A stretch of DNA of 64,000 nucleotides from Moanibacter sp965226025 (GTDB lineage: Bacteria; Verrucomicrobiota; Verrucomicrobiia; Opitutales; UBA2987), in the NCBI GenBank assembly GCA_965226025.1, contig CBDDCD010000001.1, positions 1,674,001 to 1,738,000 on the forward strand, given 5' to 3'. The notes under the pieces are model-generated. The model made no database searches. It was not told where the DNA came from and was given only the letters and a program-made list of their open reading frames with translations. The position numbers were made by a program, and so were the translations under genes. This document shows positions 1 to 7,733 of this stretch, one piece after another. Numbering within the stretch: the stretch's first letter is position 1; every line of letters begins with the position of its first letter.

Positions 1-2
1 GA

Positions 3-233
3 CTCAAGAAGATCGCCAGCCAAGGGCCGGTCCCAACCCATACCATTTCTATCAGGCGTACCCTCGGCCCATCCATTCGGGAACGGATGAAAAATGTCCT
101 GCTCGAAATGAACCAGAAAAATCCACATCTTCGCGATCGCGTTTTCAATTCAAAGCTCGTCGAAGTCGACGCTCATGAGCACCTCAAGGTAACCCAGGAG
201 GCGTTGTCGATTGTCTCCCGAATGAAATTCTAA
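3..233 (+). CDS. Phosphonate/phosphate-type ABC transporter substrate-binding protein, C-terminal fragment
   Basis: The window opens inside this gene. The frame from position 3 to the TAA at 231-233 gives about 76 residues (PTHTISIRRTLGPSIRERMK near the start, LSIVSRMKF at the end). The pattern of a strand followed by 'LGPSIRERMKNVLLEMN' resembles the last helical lobe of PhnD-like periplasmic binding proteins, where 'ip....lr..v...l' precedes the final helices. The gene ends 7 bases before the ATPase gene, and ATPase and permease of a PhnCDE-type importer follow directly, which is the main reason for the call. The fragment carries no diagnostic ligand residues, so the exact ligand (phosphonate, phosphite, phosphate or another oxyanion) is open. 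Confidence 0.6.
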   Translation, partial: LKKIASQGPVPTHTISIRRTLGPSIRERMKNVLLEMNQKNPHLRDRVFNSKLVEVDAHEHLKVTQEALSIVSRMKF

Positions 234-240
234 GCTGAGA

Positions 241-993
241 ATGGCACAAAAGCACCTGGGGGAGAAAAGCGGAAAGGGGGTCGATGGAGAACCGGCGCCG
301 ACGCTGAATATCGAATCCCTAAGTCTGCGCCGGAACGGAAAATGGCTCTTCCGAAACCTCAACCTGGAGGTCAGTTCCGGCTCGTTTGTTGCCATCGTAG
401 GGCCCTCAGGCGTCGGTAAGACCAGCTTCCTCCACTGTCTCGCCGGTGGATTGGAACCAACCCAGGGACAACTCTACTATCACTTTCCCGACGACATCAG
501 AAAATCACCGGGTGAAATCAGTCCCCGCCTCGGCTTCATCTTCCAGAACTTCAATCTTATTGAGAACGAGTCCGTTTTGACCAACGTCCTCTCCGGACGC
601 CTAAGCCGCTACTCCTTCTTGCGTACCCTGCTCGGGTTTCCTCGCGCCGAAAAAGAGGATGCATACTCTATTCTCTTTGACTTGGGAATCGCGCAGTACG
701 TCCACAACTGGGTCGCCGAGATATCGGGCGGTGAAAAGCAAAGGGTCTGCATCGCTCGAGCCATCTTCCAGAATCCTTGCGTCATTCTCGCCGATGAACC
801 CGTCTCACAGCTAGATTCCTACTTCACGGGCCGTGTCCTGGGTCGCTTTCGACAAGAAGCGAAAGAGCAGAAGAAAACCGTCTTTTGTGTCCTTCACGAA
901 CCGAGCCTCGTCAATCGATTCGCCGATCTCGTTCTCAGCTTCAACCCGGAAAGTCCCGAGGACTGGAATCTCAGGAAAGTCTCTCCAAAGTGA
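241..993 (+). CDS. phnC: Phosphonate-type ABC transporter ATP-binding protein (PhnC-like)
   Basis: ATPase of an inner-membrane importer for phosphonates or related oxyanions, 250 residues, the usual length for PhnC. Walker A is GPSGVGKT at residues 54-61, the Q-loop glutamine is in FQNFN near residue 102, the ABC signature is ISGGEKQ at 161-167, Walker B is VILADE at 181-186 and the H-loop histidine is in VLHEPS near 219. The ATG at 241 follows the binding-protein stop by 7 bases. The 3' end overlaps the permease start in a GTGA junction, so the three genes are probably translated as one operon. The N-terminal 20 residues are an extension before the first ABC strand. Substrate is inferred from family and gene order only. 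Confidence 0.85.
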   Translation: MAQKHLGEKSGKGVDGEPAPTLNIESLSLRRNGKWLFRNLNLEVSSGSFVAIVGPSGVGKTSFLHCLAGGLEPTQGQLYYHFPDDIRKSPGEISPRLGFIFQNFNLIENESVLTNVLSGRLSRYSFLRTLLGFPRAEKEDAYSILFDLGIAQYVHNWVAEISGGEKQRVCIARAIFQNPCVILADEPVSQLDSYFTGRVLGRFRQEAKEQKKTVFCVLHEPSLVNRFADLVLSFNPESPEDWNLRKVSPK

Positions 994-1835
994 CTGACCC
1001 CGCCCCATCGAGCTCGCCCCCTTCCCCGCCGAGCTTCCCCGCTCTTCCTTGTTACCAGCGTCTCAACCTCATAAATGTCACCTTTCTCATCTTTATTCTC
1101 GCCGCCATTTTCTCCAGCAGCGTCATTCGTGGATCCGGCAGAGACCTGGACTATCTGGCAAACTTCCTCCAATTCACTGCTCATTTCTTCCCGCCCGATC
1201 TAACGGTTCTTGGAGCGACCCTGTCTTCGCTCGTTGAGACCGTCAAAATCGCCGTCATGGCGACGCTCTTCGCCATCGCGATCTCTTTCTTCCTTTCACT
1301 CGGAGCCGCACAGAATCTCGCTCCCCGCGGATTCGTCCTTTTCTTCCGAATGTTCCTCAACCTCGTTCGCACGTTGCCAAGCCTCATCTGGGCGCTCATC
1401 GCCGTTGCTATCGTAGGTTCCAACTCCCTCGCGGGAGTAATTGGCCTCACTTTTTACAGCATAGGATATTTGGGGAAATTTTTCAGCGAAGCCTTCGAAT
1501 CGAGCGACCTCGAGGTTGCGAAATCTCTCCGAACTATCGGAGCCGATCCGGTTCAGGCGTTTCAGTACGGTCTATGGCCCCAGGCAAAACCTCTCATCTG
1601 GAGTTACTCCATATGGATGCTTGAGTATAACATTCGTTCCGCCGCCATTATCGGCTATGTCGGCGCCGGCGGAATCGGAACCCAACTCCAGGTCTACCAG
1701 GAATTCGGACAATGGGATAAGTTCGCCACCGTCCTCCTCTGCATCCTCGTCGTCGTAACCCTGCTCGACCTCCTCGGCGAACGCATCCGACGAAACGTCA
1801 CCAAGAAACTGAGCCGCCGACCGTTGGCCGGTTGA
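990..1835 (+). CDS. phnE: Phosphonate-type ABC transporter permease (PhnE-like)
   Basis: Inner-membrane permease that pairs with the ATPase upstream. I chose the GTG at 990-992, which overlaps the ATPase stop TGA (991-993), giving 281 residues; an upstream in-frame start would run deep into the ATPase gene. A Pro/Ser-rich N-terminus is followed by a membrane segment (VTFLIFILAAIFSSSV) and then the typical PhnE block of four to five helices: periplasmic entry, SLVETVKIAVMATLFAIAIS, FRMFLNLVRTLPSLIWALI, and the EAA-loop region around VAKSLRTIGADPVQAFQYG, which contacts the ATPase. The C-terminal helix AGGIGTQLQVYQ...FATVLLCILVVV matches the family. The gene converges on lpdA across a long hairpin. 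Confidence 0.85.
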   Translation: MTDPAPSSSPPSPPSFPALPCYQRLNLINVTFLIFILAAIFSSSVIRGSGRDLDYLANFLQFTAHFFPPDLTVLGATLSSLVETVKIAVMATLFAIAISFFLSLGAAQNLAPRGFVLFFRMFLNLVRTLPSLIWALIAVAIVGSNSLAGVIGLTFYSIGYLGKFFSEAFESSDLEVAKSLRTIGADPVQAFQYGLWPQAKPLIWSYSIWMLEYNIRSAAIIGYVGAGGIGTQLQVYQEFGQWDKFATVLLCILVVVTLLDLLGERIRRNVTKKLSRRPLAG

Positions 1836-1886
1836 ACGGAATATGTTCTGAATCTGGATCACTCAATCCCCGCTCGGCAGAGCGCT

Positions 1887-1983
1887 ATGATTTTTTTGGG
1901 CCGGGATTCGGGCGGACTCTGCCCATTCACCACCTTACAAGCGTGTCTTCCAATCCGCCCGACTCTCGGCCCAAAAAAATCAT
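1887..1983. terminator. Bidirectional terminator hairpin between phnE and lpdA
   Basis: Two 30-base arms (1887-1916 and 1954-1983) are inverted copies with about three mismatches and a 37-base loop. Each arm has a run of seven T or A on its outer side, so on either strand the stem GGGCCG...CGGCCC is followed by a U tract. It sits between the convergent phnE and lpdA stops, and its right arm includes the lpdA stop codon at 1980-1982. Confidence 0.75.
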
Positions 1984-3383
1984 ATGTGGATCGCCTCCCC
2001 ATACGCCGAAGCGGCTGCCTCCGCCAAGGCTTCGCTCATGGTGGGGTGGGCGTGGATGGTTCCATGAATTTCATCCGCCGGAATCTCCGACTTCATCGCG
2101 AGGACGTACTCCGTGATCAGTTCCGTCGCGTCGTAGCCAATAATATGCGCGCCGAGAATCTCGCCATACTTCTGATCGATGATCAGTTTTACAAAACCTT
2201 CGGAGTGATCGATCGCCACCGCCTTTCCGCTCGCGGTGAAAGGAAATTTTCCAACCCGATAATCGATTCCCTTTTCCTTTGTCGCCTCTTCCGTCAGTCC
2301 GACGCTCGCGACTTGGGGTTGGCAGTAGGTGCAACCAGGATAGAGTATCACCGGTTCCGGCGGTGCCACGCCGAAGATACCGTTGACGGCCTGAATCGCT
2401 TCGAATGTGGCAACGTGCGCTAACCAGGGAGCTCCGATAAGATCGCCCGCCGCAAATATCCCCTTCACGCTGGTCTCATAGTTCTCATCGACCCTGATAA
2501 ATCCACCGTCCAACTCAGGTTCGATCTCCTGTGAGAAAAGGCCTTCGACATGGGCTTCTACTCCCACCGCCAGGAGAATAGATTCAGCCTCGAAGGTACT
2601 CTGCTTTTCCCCTTGGATGAGATCCACTTCGACCGAGTGTTCTGAGACTCTGAAACCTTCCGCTCTCGCGCCCACATTGCTTTTTATGCCCCGCTTCCGA
2701 AACGACCGGGCAAGGGCATCGGAGATTTCAGCATCCTCCGTCGGAAGGATACGAGGAAGCAATTCCAGAAGCGTGACTTCGCAACCCAAAGTGCTTAGGA
2801 AATAGGCAAACTCGACTCCGATTGCACCGGCCCCGAGGATGATCATCGATTCCGGCATCTCCTTCAGGGCCAAGGCCTCCCGCGATGTCAAAACCCGCCG
2901 GCCGTCCACCTTCAGACCGGGCAGGGTGCGAGCTTTCGTACCCGTGCATACAAGAATATTCGACGCCGACAGATCTTTCCCCTCGTCCTTCCCCTCAGTA
3001 ATTTCGACCTTTTCGGGAGAGGACACCCGCCCCCGGCCCAGAAGATAGTCGACCTCGTTCTTTTTGAAGAGAAATTCGATTCCCTCGCCCATCCGGTCCG
3101 CGACCTTTCTCGATCGCCTCATCACCTTTTCGAAATCGACCCCAACCTCCTCGACCGAAAAACCGAATTCGCCAGCATGATTCAGCGATTCGTAAAGCTC
3201 CGCCGCTCTTAATAGCGCCTTCGACGGGATGCAGCCCCAATTCAAACAGGTCCCACCCGCGCGCTCCAACTCCACACAGGCGACTCGTTTACCCAGCTGC
3301 CCCGCCCTGATCGCTCCCGCATAACCAGCGGGTCCTCCTCCAATGACAACTAGATCGTACCTGGACTCTTCGGAAATGGTCAT
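1980..3383 (-). CDS. lpdA: Dihydrolipoyl dehydrogenase (E3)
   Basis: FAD flavoprotein that reoxidises dihydrolipoamide of 2-oxoacid dehydrogenase or glycine-cleavage complexes with NAD+. The start at 3383 is set by a good GGAGG site six bases upstream and by the FAD fold beginning at once (VVIGGGPAGYAGAIRA, residues 12-27); it gives 467 residues, the family length. The redox disulfide is in GGTCLNWGCIPSK (Cys46, Cys51). The NAD-binding motif GAGAIGVEFA follows near residue 180, the second FAD motif is GIFAAGDLIG, and the C-terminal active-site pair is in HAHPTMSEALAEAA (His and Glu). No E1 or E2 gene is adjacent, so its partner complex cannot be named. The reading frame is open further upstream (to 3536), but that part is repeat-rich and unlike E3 proteins. 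Confidence 0.93.
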   Translation of the reverse strand: MTISEESRYDLVVIGGGPAGYAGAIRAGQLGKRVACVELERAGGTCLNWGCIPSKALLRAAELYESLNHAGEFGFSVEEVGVDFEKVMRRSRKVADRMGEGIEFLFKKNEVDYLLGRGRVSSPEKVEITEGKDEGKDLSASNILVCTGTKARTLPGLKVDGRRVLTSREALALKEMPESMIILGAGAIGVEFAYFLSTLGCEVTLLELLPRILPTEDAEISDALARSFRKRGIKSNVGARAEGFRVSEHSVEVDLIQGEKQSTFEAESILLAVGVEAHVEGLFSQEIEPELDGGFIRVDENYETSVKGIFAAGDLIGAPWLAHVATFEAIQAVNGIFGVAPPEPVILYPGCTYCQPQVASVGLTEEATKEKGIDYRVGKFPFTASGKAVAIDHSEGFVKLIIDQKYGEILGAHIIGYDATELITEYVLAMKSEIPADEIHGTIHAHPTMSEALAEAAASAYGEAIHI

Positions 3384-3632
3384 CTCAATCCTCCGCTGCA
3401 GATTATTACGGACGATAGTTGAATGGCGGTAAGAAAAGAGCAACTTTCGGGCATCGAATTGCGGCAGATAAACTCGATCCGACTGGCTATGCCAACGCCC
3501 AACCCGCCGCAGGCCCTGAGCGGAGTCGAGGGGCAACCCGCAACTCTCCTCCCTCCCCTAATCCGCGTCGTCCTCTTCAGCACGCCACTGCGTGCGCTCT
3601 TCAGCACGCCGAAGCGTGCGCTTCCGCGGTCC

Positions 3633-3995
3633 TCACCTCCTCCGCCGTCGCGCCTTGCGAAGTATCACCATGTTGGCAATCATCGATGTCACACTGATCA
3701 CGAATGCTCCCCAAAGAGCCGAGACGAATGATGCGACGTGGAAGCCCTCCACAATCTTGCCCGCCAACATGAGCAAAACCGCATTGATCAGCCATACCCC
3801 AAGACCGAGAGAAATTATGACAAAGGGAAGGGTGAAAAATACAAGAAGCGGTTTGAGGAAGAGATTCAGAATGCTGAGAACGATGACGACCGCAACCAGA
3901 GTACCCCAGCTTTCATATTCAATCCCCGATGAGGTATAGGTAGAAAGAAATACGCCGAGCGCAATGAGAAGCCAGGATAGGAGAATCCTTTTCAA
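3633..3995 (-). CDS. Small membrane protein of the phage-holin 4 / YvlD family
   Basis: 120 residues with four hydrophobic segments (LLSWLLIALGVFLSTY, LVAVVIVLSILNLFL, LVFFTLPFVIISLGLGVWLI, and ALWGAFVISVTSMIANMVI). The pattern NLFLKPLLVFFTLPFVIISLG followed by NA..L.LAG...GF.V.SF..A..GA is that of the YvlD/DUF-type 'phage holin family' membrane proteins, which are chromosomal and not tied to lysis. The tail is a run of arginines (ARRRRR) just before the repeat-rich spacer that separates it from lpdA. Function is unknown in the family; no phage genes are nearby. Confidence 0.8.
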   Translation of the reverse strand: MKRILLSWLLIALGVFLSTYTSSGIEYESWGTLVAVVIVLSILNLFLKPLLVFFTLPFVIISLGLGVWLINAVLLMLAGKIVEGFHVASFVSALWGAFVISVTSMIANMVILRKARRRRR

Positions 3996-4045
3996 TTACA
4001 CCCCTTACAACCTGACGGCGAATGGGTCCTCCAAGATTTTCTGGG

Positions 4046-4480
4046 CTACATCCTTAGCTTCACTCGCCCATAAATTTCCTTCCGGCTCGCATTCGCCTTG
4101 TCCAACAGGATAACCTTAACCCAGTAATGGATGGGCGGAACTAAGGTGCGTGGACTGGTCAGGTATTGCCCATCTTCCGACAGGATGAGTCTCATCGTGC
4201 CCTCCCGCTCCTTACGGGCGATGTTCTCATACCGGACGACCGCCACCTCGAAATCCGGGGGAATCCGCCCACCTTCCCCATCGAAAAAGTAGAGCCTGAA
4301 TTTGCGCTCTGCGATTCTCAGGTTTGTTTTGCTACCGTCAGCCCGATCATAGTAGACACCGAGCTCCGGCAGTTTCTTTTCCTCCTCGCCCAACCCAACC
4401 AGGCAAGGTAAGAGAAAGACTCCCACCATCGAACAGTGGATTAGAGTCTTTCTGATTCTATCGATATTCGGAGTGTGCAT
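4046..4480 (-). CDS. Secreted protein of unknown function
   Basis: I do not recognise a named family. From the ATG at 4480 the protein has 144 residues: a basic N-terminus, a hydrophobic stretch with a possible signal-peptide or lipoprotein boundary (CSMVGVFLLPCLVGLG), then a soluble domain with alternating strands (GVYYDRADGSKTNLRIAE, KFRLYFFDGEGGRIPPDFEVAVVRY, MRLILSEDGQYLTSPRTL, HYWVKVILL). This suggests a small exported beta-rich domain. An upstream TTG at 4525 is also in frame but precedes the signal by too many residues. It lies 50 bases upstream of the holin-like gene on the same strand, so co-transcription is possible. Confidence 0.6.
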   Translation of the reverse strand: MHTPNIDRIRKTLIHCSMVGVFLLPCLVGLGEEEKKLPELGVYYDRADGSKTNLRIAERKFRLYFFDGEGGRIPPDFEVAVVRYENIARKEREGTMRLILSEDGQYLTSPRTLVPPIHYWVKVILLDKANASRKEIYGRVKLRM

Positions 4481-4525
4481 TGTGTCTCGTGGTTGAATTT
4501 GACCGCTCTTGGTTCTGACGTTCAA

Positions 4526-5227
4526 TTCGATGGGGCACCTCGACCATTGCTACCTATACGGAGTTCACCAAAAGGAAATAAGGTCTCGGATTAACCACAT
4601 CCTATAGGCCGAACCCACTCAAGCGACAACGATATTCTCCCCTCTTGCCTCTCGACAGCCAGAGAGTCCCCGATGTTCCTTTCCAATCTGGCAGGAATCG
4701 AATGCATTAACGAGACTGGAAGTGTCAGGTGTCAATGTTCAGAACCGGTGTTCTTCGGCCTCCCAGCCCAGCTCTGCTCGGAACGTCCACCTGCCCGACC
4801 AAGTTGAGGCATAGAGAAAGAGGAAGAGAAAGAATAAATACGCACTAACCTGAAACTTCACTGCCCATGCGGGTTTCCGGGTGGCTTATCAATACTTCCT
4901 AGAGGTCGGAAGATGAAGCCCTCGGTGAAGTTTCAGCCCCGATTGATCCGGCTCCGAAGTGGCAGCCGGCGGCCGAACTGACCTGAAACCTGAACACTCA
5001 CGAACAGGCACCGGAACACTGAAATCTGTCATCGTCCTCATCTACCCGCCTCCCTTCCTCAATTTTCGCGTCATTTCGCGTTTTTCGCGGGCAGTCTCCC
5101 ACCGTTCACTCTTCCTTCCCGCATCCCGCAACTCTCCACACTGTTCACTGCTGAGCGCAGCGAAGTCCCGGCTTGCCGAGGTTCACTCTTCCTTTCCCGC
5201 ATCCCGCATCTCGCATCCCGCATCTCC
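4526..5227. other. 700-bp intergenic region with dispersed short repeats, no gene seen
   Basis: No frame on either strand has credible codon structure or family resemblance. The stretch holds several phrases found elsewhere in the window. A unit around 4850-4878 (CTGAAACTTCACTGCCCATG, then CGGGTTTCC) recurs near 35815-35845 and inverted near 56861-56890. The phrase TCCGAAGTGGCAGCCGGC near 4953 recurs as TCCGAAGTGGCAACCGGC near 36010. TTTCGCG phrases lie around 5063-5091, and alternating CATCCCGCATCTCG words around 5198-5227 run up to the rarA stop. Confidence 0.6.
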
Positions 5228-6607
5228 CTACTCGCCTCCCCCATTCCCCACTCTTCTCTTCACCTCCTGCCAGCGCTTCAGTCGGGCTGCAATCTCGGCC
5301 TCGGCTCCGACATCCTTCGGATGGTAGAATTGTTCGGGCCGTTCCATATAATTCTGACCCGATATGGCATCTGCAAAGTCATGGCTATATTTATAATCCC
5401 TTCCATGCCCAAAACCCTTGTTCGTCTTGGTGCTTCCGTGTCGCAGATGCAAAGGGACCGCCTGAAGCTCCTTCTCTCTAACCGACTTTCCTGCTTCCTT
5501 GATCGCCAGGGTCGTTGAGTTGCTCTTCGGGGCGGTCGCCATGTAGACAACTGCGTGCGCCAGATGCAGTTCGCACTCAGGCAGCCCGATGTACTCGCAG
5601 GCCTGAAAAGTGGCGATTGCAATGGGAAGAGCGTGCGGGTCCGCTAATCCGACATCCTCGGAGGCGAAAATGGCAATTCTACGGGCGATGAAGCGCGGAT
5701 CCTCACCCCCGGCCAGCATCTTGGCCAACCAGTAAAGGGCGGCATCCGGATCCCCTCCCCTCATGCTCTTAATAAAAGCGGATGCTGTATCGTAGTGTTC
5801 ATCCTCGTTCGCATCGTAGCGAATCTGCCGCTCCCGTGCGAAGGCAGCGATCTCCTTCTCCGAAATTCGGGTGCCTTCCGGGAGACTCATGACAAGAGTC
5901 TCCAAGGCATTCAGCGCCCGACGGAGATCGCCGTCGCAGAGGTTCGCCAATGATCGTAACACCCCGTCATTCGCGGTGCACTTCCGCTGGCCCAGTCCTC
6001 GAACCGCATCCACCAACGCAGCCTTCATAATTTGAAATGAATCGTCTGCCGAAACCGGTTCCAAGCGGAAGAGATGACTGCGGCTGAGAAGGGGTGCGAT
6101 AATGTAAAAACCCGGATTATGGGTCGTGGCGCCAATCAGTCGGATGTTTCCCTCTTCCACATCCGGCAGCAAGAGATCCTGTTGAGCCTTGTTAAACCTG
6201 TGGATCTCATCGATAAACAGAATCGTCCGATCCTCTGGCCGGCCCCGCGCAAACCTCAGAGTGTCCCTCAATTCCGCAACATTAGAAAGGACCGCATTGA
6301 TCCTCATGAATCGGCTCCGGGATTCCCGCGCAATCACTTCGGCCAAAGTTGTTTTTCCACTGCCAGGTGGACCATAGAGCAGGATGCTCCCCAATGTATC
6401 CGCCCGGATGAGTCGGGGAAGCAGAGCCTCACCCCCGAGAATATGATCCTGCCCGACAATCTCCGAGAGCCTCCGCGGCCGCATTCGCACCGCCAAGGGC
6501 TTGGGATGGGTTTCTGAGGCCGAAGAACCCCTCCTCTCAGCATCCGGAGCCAATTCGTTCTCCCCCCTTACTTCGTCGAAAAGAAAAGTCTGTTCCTTCT
6601 CTTTCAT
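5228..6607 (-). CDS. rarA: Replication-associated recombination protein A (RarA/MgsA AAA+ ATPase)
   Basis: Cytoplasmic AAA+ ATPase related to clamp loaders, acting at stalled replication forks. 459 residues, normal length. After an acidic 35-residue leader comes PLAVRMRPRRLSEIVGQDHI, the family's opening. Walker A is GPPGSGKT at 79-86, Walker B is ILFIDEIHRF at 129-138, sensor 1 is IGATTHNPGF, and arginines of the SRSHLFRLEP box follow. The C-terminal MgsA oligomerisation part is present (DEHYDTASAFIKSMRGGDPDAALYWLAKMLAGGEDPRFIARR and NYMERPEQFYHPKDVGAE region). It is divergent from thiD. The last residues (RRVGNGGGE) are encoded where the CATCCCG-type intergenic repeats begin. Confidence 0.95.
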   Translation of the reverse strand: MKEKEQTFLFDEVRGENELAPDAERRGSSASETHPKPLAVRMRPRRLSEIVGQDHILGGEALLPRLIRADTLGSILLYGPPGSGKTTLAEVIARESRSRFMRINAVLSNVAELRDTLRFARGRPEDRTILFIDEIHRFNKAQQDLLLPDVEEGNIRLIGATTHNPGFYIIAPLLSRSHLFRLEPVSADDSFQIMKAALVDAVRGLGQRKCTANDGVLRSLANLCDGDLRRALNALETLVMSLPEGTRISEKEIAAFARERQIRYDANEDEHYDTASAFIKSMRGGDPDAALYWLAKMLAGGEDPRFIARRIAIFASEDVGLADPHALPIAIATFQACEYIGLPECELHLAHAVVYMATAPKSNSTTLAIKEAGKSVREKELQAVPLHLRHGSTKTNKGFGHGRDYKYSHDFADAISGQNYMERPEQFYHPKDVGAEAEIAARLKRWQEVKRRVGNGGGE

Positions 6608-6734
6608 CCCTTACTCCCTACTTGTCCGGCACGTCCGACCGGTCCGAAACCTCCCACCAGTCCGAATTCCTGCGAATCCAGCCCACATTTTTCTTTGTCT
6701 TCATCTTTGTCTTACTCTTTGTCTATCTTTCCAA

Positions 6735-7571
6735 GTGCAAAAGAACCCCGATCTCGCAAACGAAAATAGGTCAGCCTCCAACGAGACACCGGTTGCCCTA
6801 ACCATTGCCGGTTCCGACAGCGGAGGGGGCGCCGGAATCCAGGTTGACCTTCGCACCTTTTCGGCCTTGGGCGTTTACGGTACCTGTGCCATCACTTGTC
6901 TCACGGCTCAGAATCCGAATGGAGTGAGCATGGTAGAGGCAGTTGAGGAGGATATGATCGAAGCGCAATTAGCCCAGGTGTCGGACTATTTCGCCGTCGG
7001 GGCGCTGAAGACCGGCATGCTCTTCAGCGAGAAGATCATTGTGACGGTAGCTCGGTTCATTGCCGATCATCCGGACATTCCGGCCGTTGTCGACCCGGTC
7101 ATGGTGGCGTCCAGCGGCGCCGTTCTGCTCGAGGCGAATGCGATCGAAGCTCTCAAAGGCTCTCTCCTCCCGAAGGCAGCGATCATTACTCCCAATCTAG
7201 ACGAGGCGAGAGTCTTGCTGGGAACCCGACCCTCAGATCTCTCACAAATGAAAGAGGCGGCAATGGAGATATCCCGCCGATTCGGAACCGCCGTGCTCCT
7301 TAAAGGAGGACATCTGGAAACTGATATCCTGACCGATGTCCTCTACAAGGCGGAAAATGGAATGACCCTGCTGACCTCGAAACGAAACCAGACAATCGAC
7401 ACTCATGGTAGCGGATGTACCTTGGCCGCCGCAATTGCTGCATCCCTCGCCAGAGGTTTCGAACTTCAGGCTGCCGTCGTCGCTGCCCATGCCTACCTGA
7501 AGGCATCGATCGCCGCTCCGCTTCGCGTCGGAAGTAGAGACTACATAAATCACCTAGCCGCCGGGAAGTAG
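6735..7571 (+). CDS. thiD: Hydroxymethylpyrimidine/phosphomethylpyrimidine kinase
   Basis: Bifunctional kinase of thiamin biosynthesis that phosphorylates HMP and HMP-P. The GTG at 6735 gives 278 residues and places the first strand correctly (ALTIAGSDSGGGAGIQVDLR, residues 21-40, with the substrate-binding GSDSGGGAG). PVMVASSG near residue 120, VLLKGGH near 195 and THGSGCTLAAAIAA near 225 (anion hole and catalytic Cys) complete the PfkB/ribokinase fold. No strong ribosome site precedes the GTG; the open frame continues upstream into rarA, so the exact start is uncertain. The rarA-thiD spacer has three TCTTTGTC words (about 6693-6725). No other thi gene or TPP riboswitch is visible nearby. 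Confidence 0.9.
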   Translation: MQKNPDLANENRSASNETPVALTIAGSDSGGGAGIQVDLRTFSALGVYGTCAITCLTAQNPNGVSMVEAVEEDMIEAQLAQVSDYFAVGALKTGMLFSEKIIVTVARFIADHPDIPAVVDPVMVASSGAVLLEANAIEALKGSLLPKAAIITPNLDEARVLLGTRPSDLSQMKEAAMEISRRFGTAVLLKGGHLETDILTDVLYKAENGMTLLTSKRNQTIDTHGSGCTLAAAIAASLARGFELQAAVVAAHAYLKASIAAPLRVGSRDYINHLAAGK

Positions 7572-7665
7572 GTATCTGTTGGACTTTGCGTTTCGCAACA
7601 TCAATGGGGCACGGAAGAAAGAAACCACGGAGATCCTAGGAAATCTCAGTTTCATTTTCTTATTG

Positions 7666-7733
7666 CTAGCAGTCTGTCGAGAGGGCTTGGCTACTTGAAC
7701 AGCAATTGAACGTCAAAGTTCGACAGACTCCTA
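7666..7733. repeat. CTAG-bounded palindromic repeat, family Q copy 1
   Basis: A 68-bp unit with ends CTAGCAGTCTGTCG and CGACAGACTCCTAG in inverted orientation. A second copy at 60436-60504 shares the ends and the internal stretch CAAT.GAACGTCAAAGT. The copy here covers the only start codon available to comEC. A separate perfect 10-bp hairpin (CTGGAAATCC, GTCA loop, GGATTTCCAG; 7736-7759) follows directly. Confidence 0.75.

Noticed and set aside
1887..2423. Plus-strand frame of 178 aa across the lpdA 3' end
   Set aside because: Antisense to a confidently identified gene; begins in the terminator hairpin.
3633..3995. Prophage holin
   Set aside because: The family name is misleading; no lysin, terminase or structural genes are near, and the protein is a common chromosomal membrane protein.
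6608..6734. TPP riboswitch upstream of thiD
   Set aside because: Only 127 bases, pyrimidine-rich words, and no CTGAGA or related conserved element.
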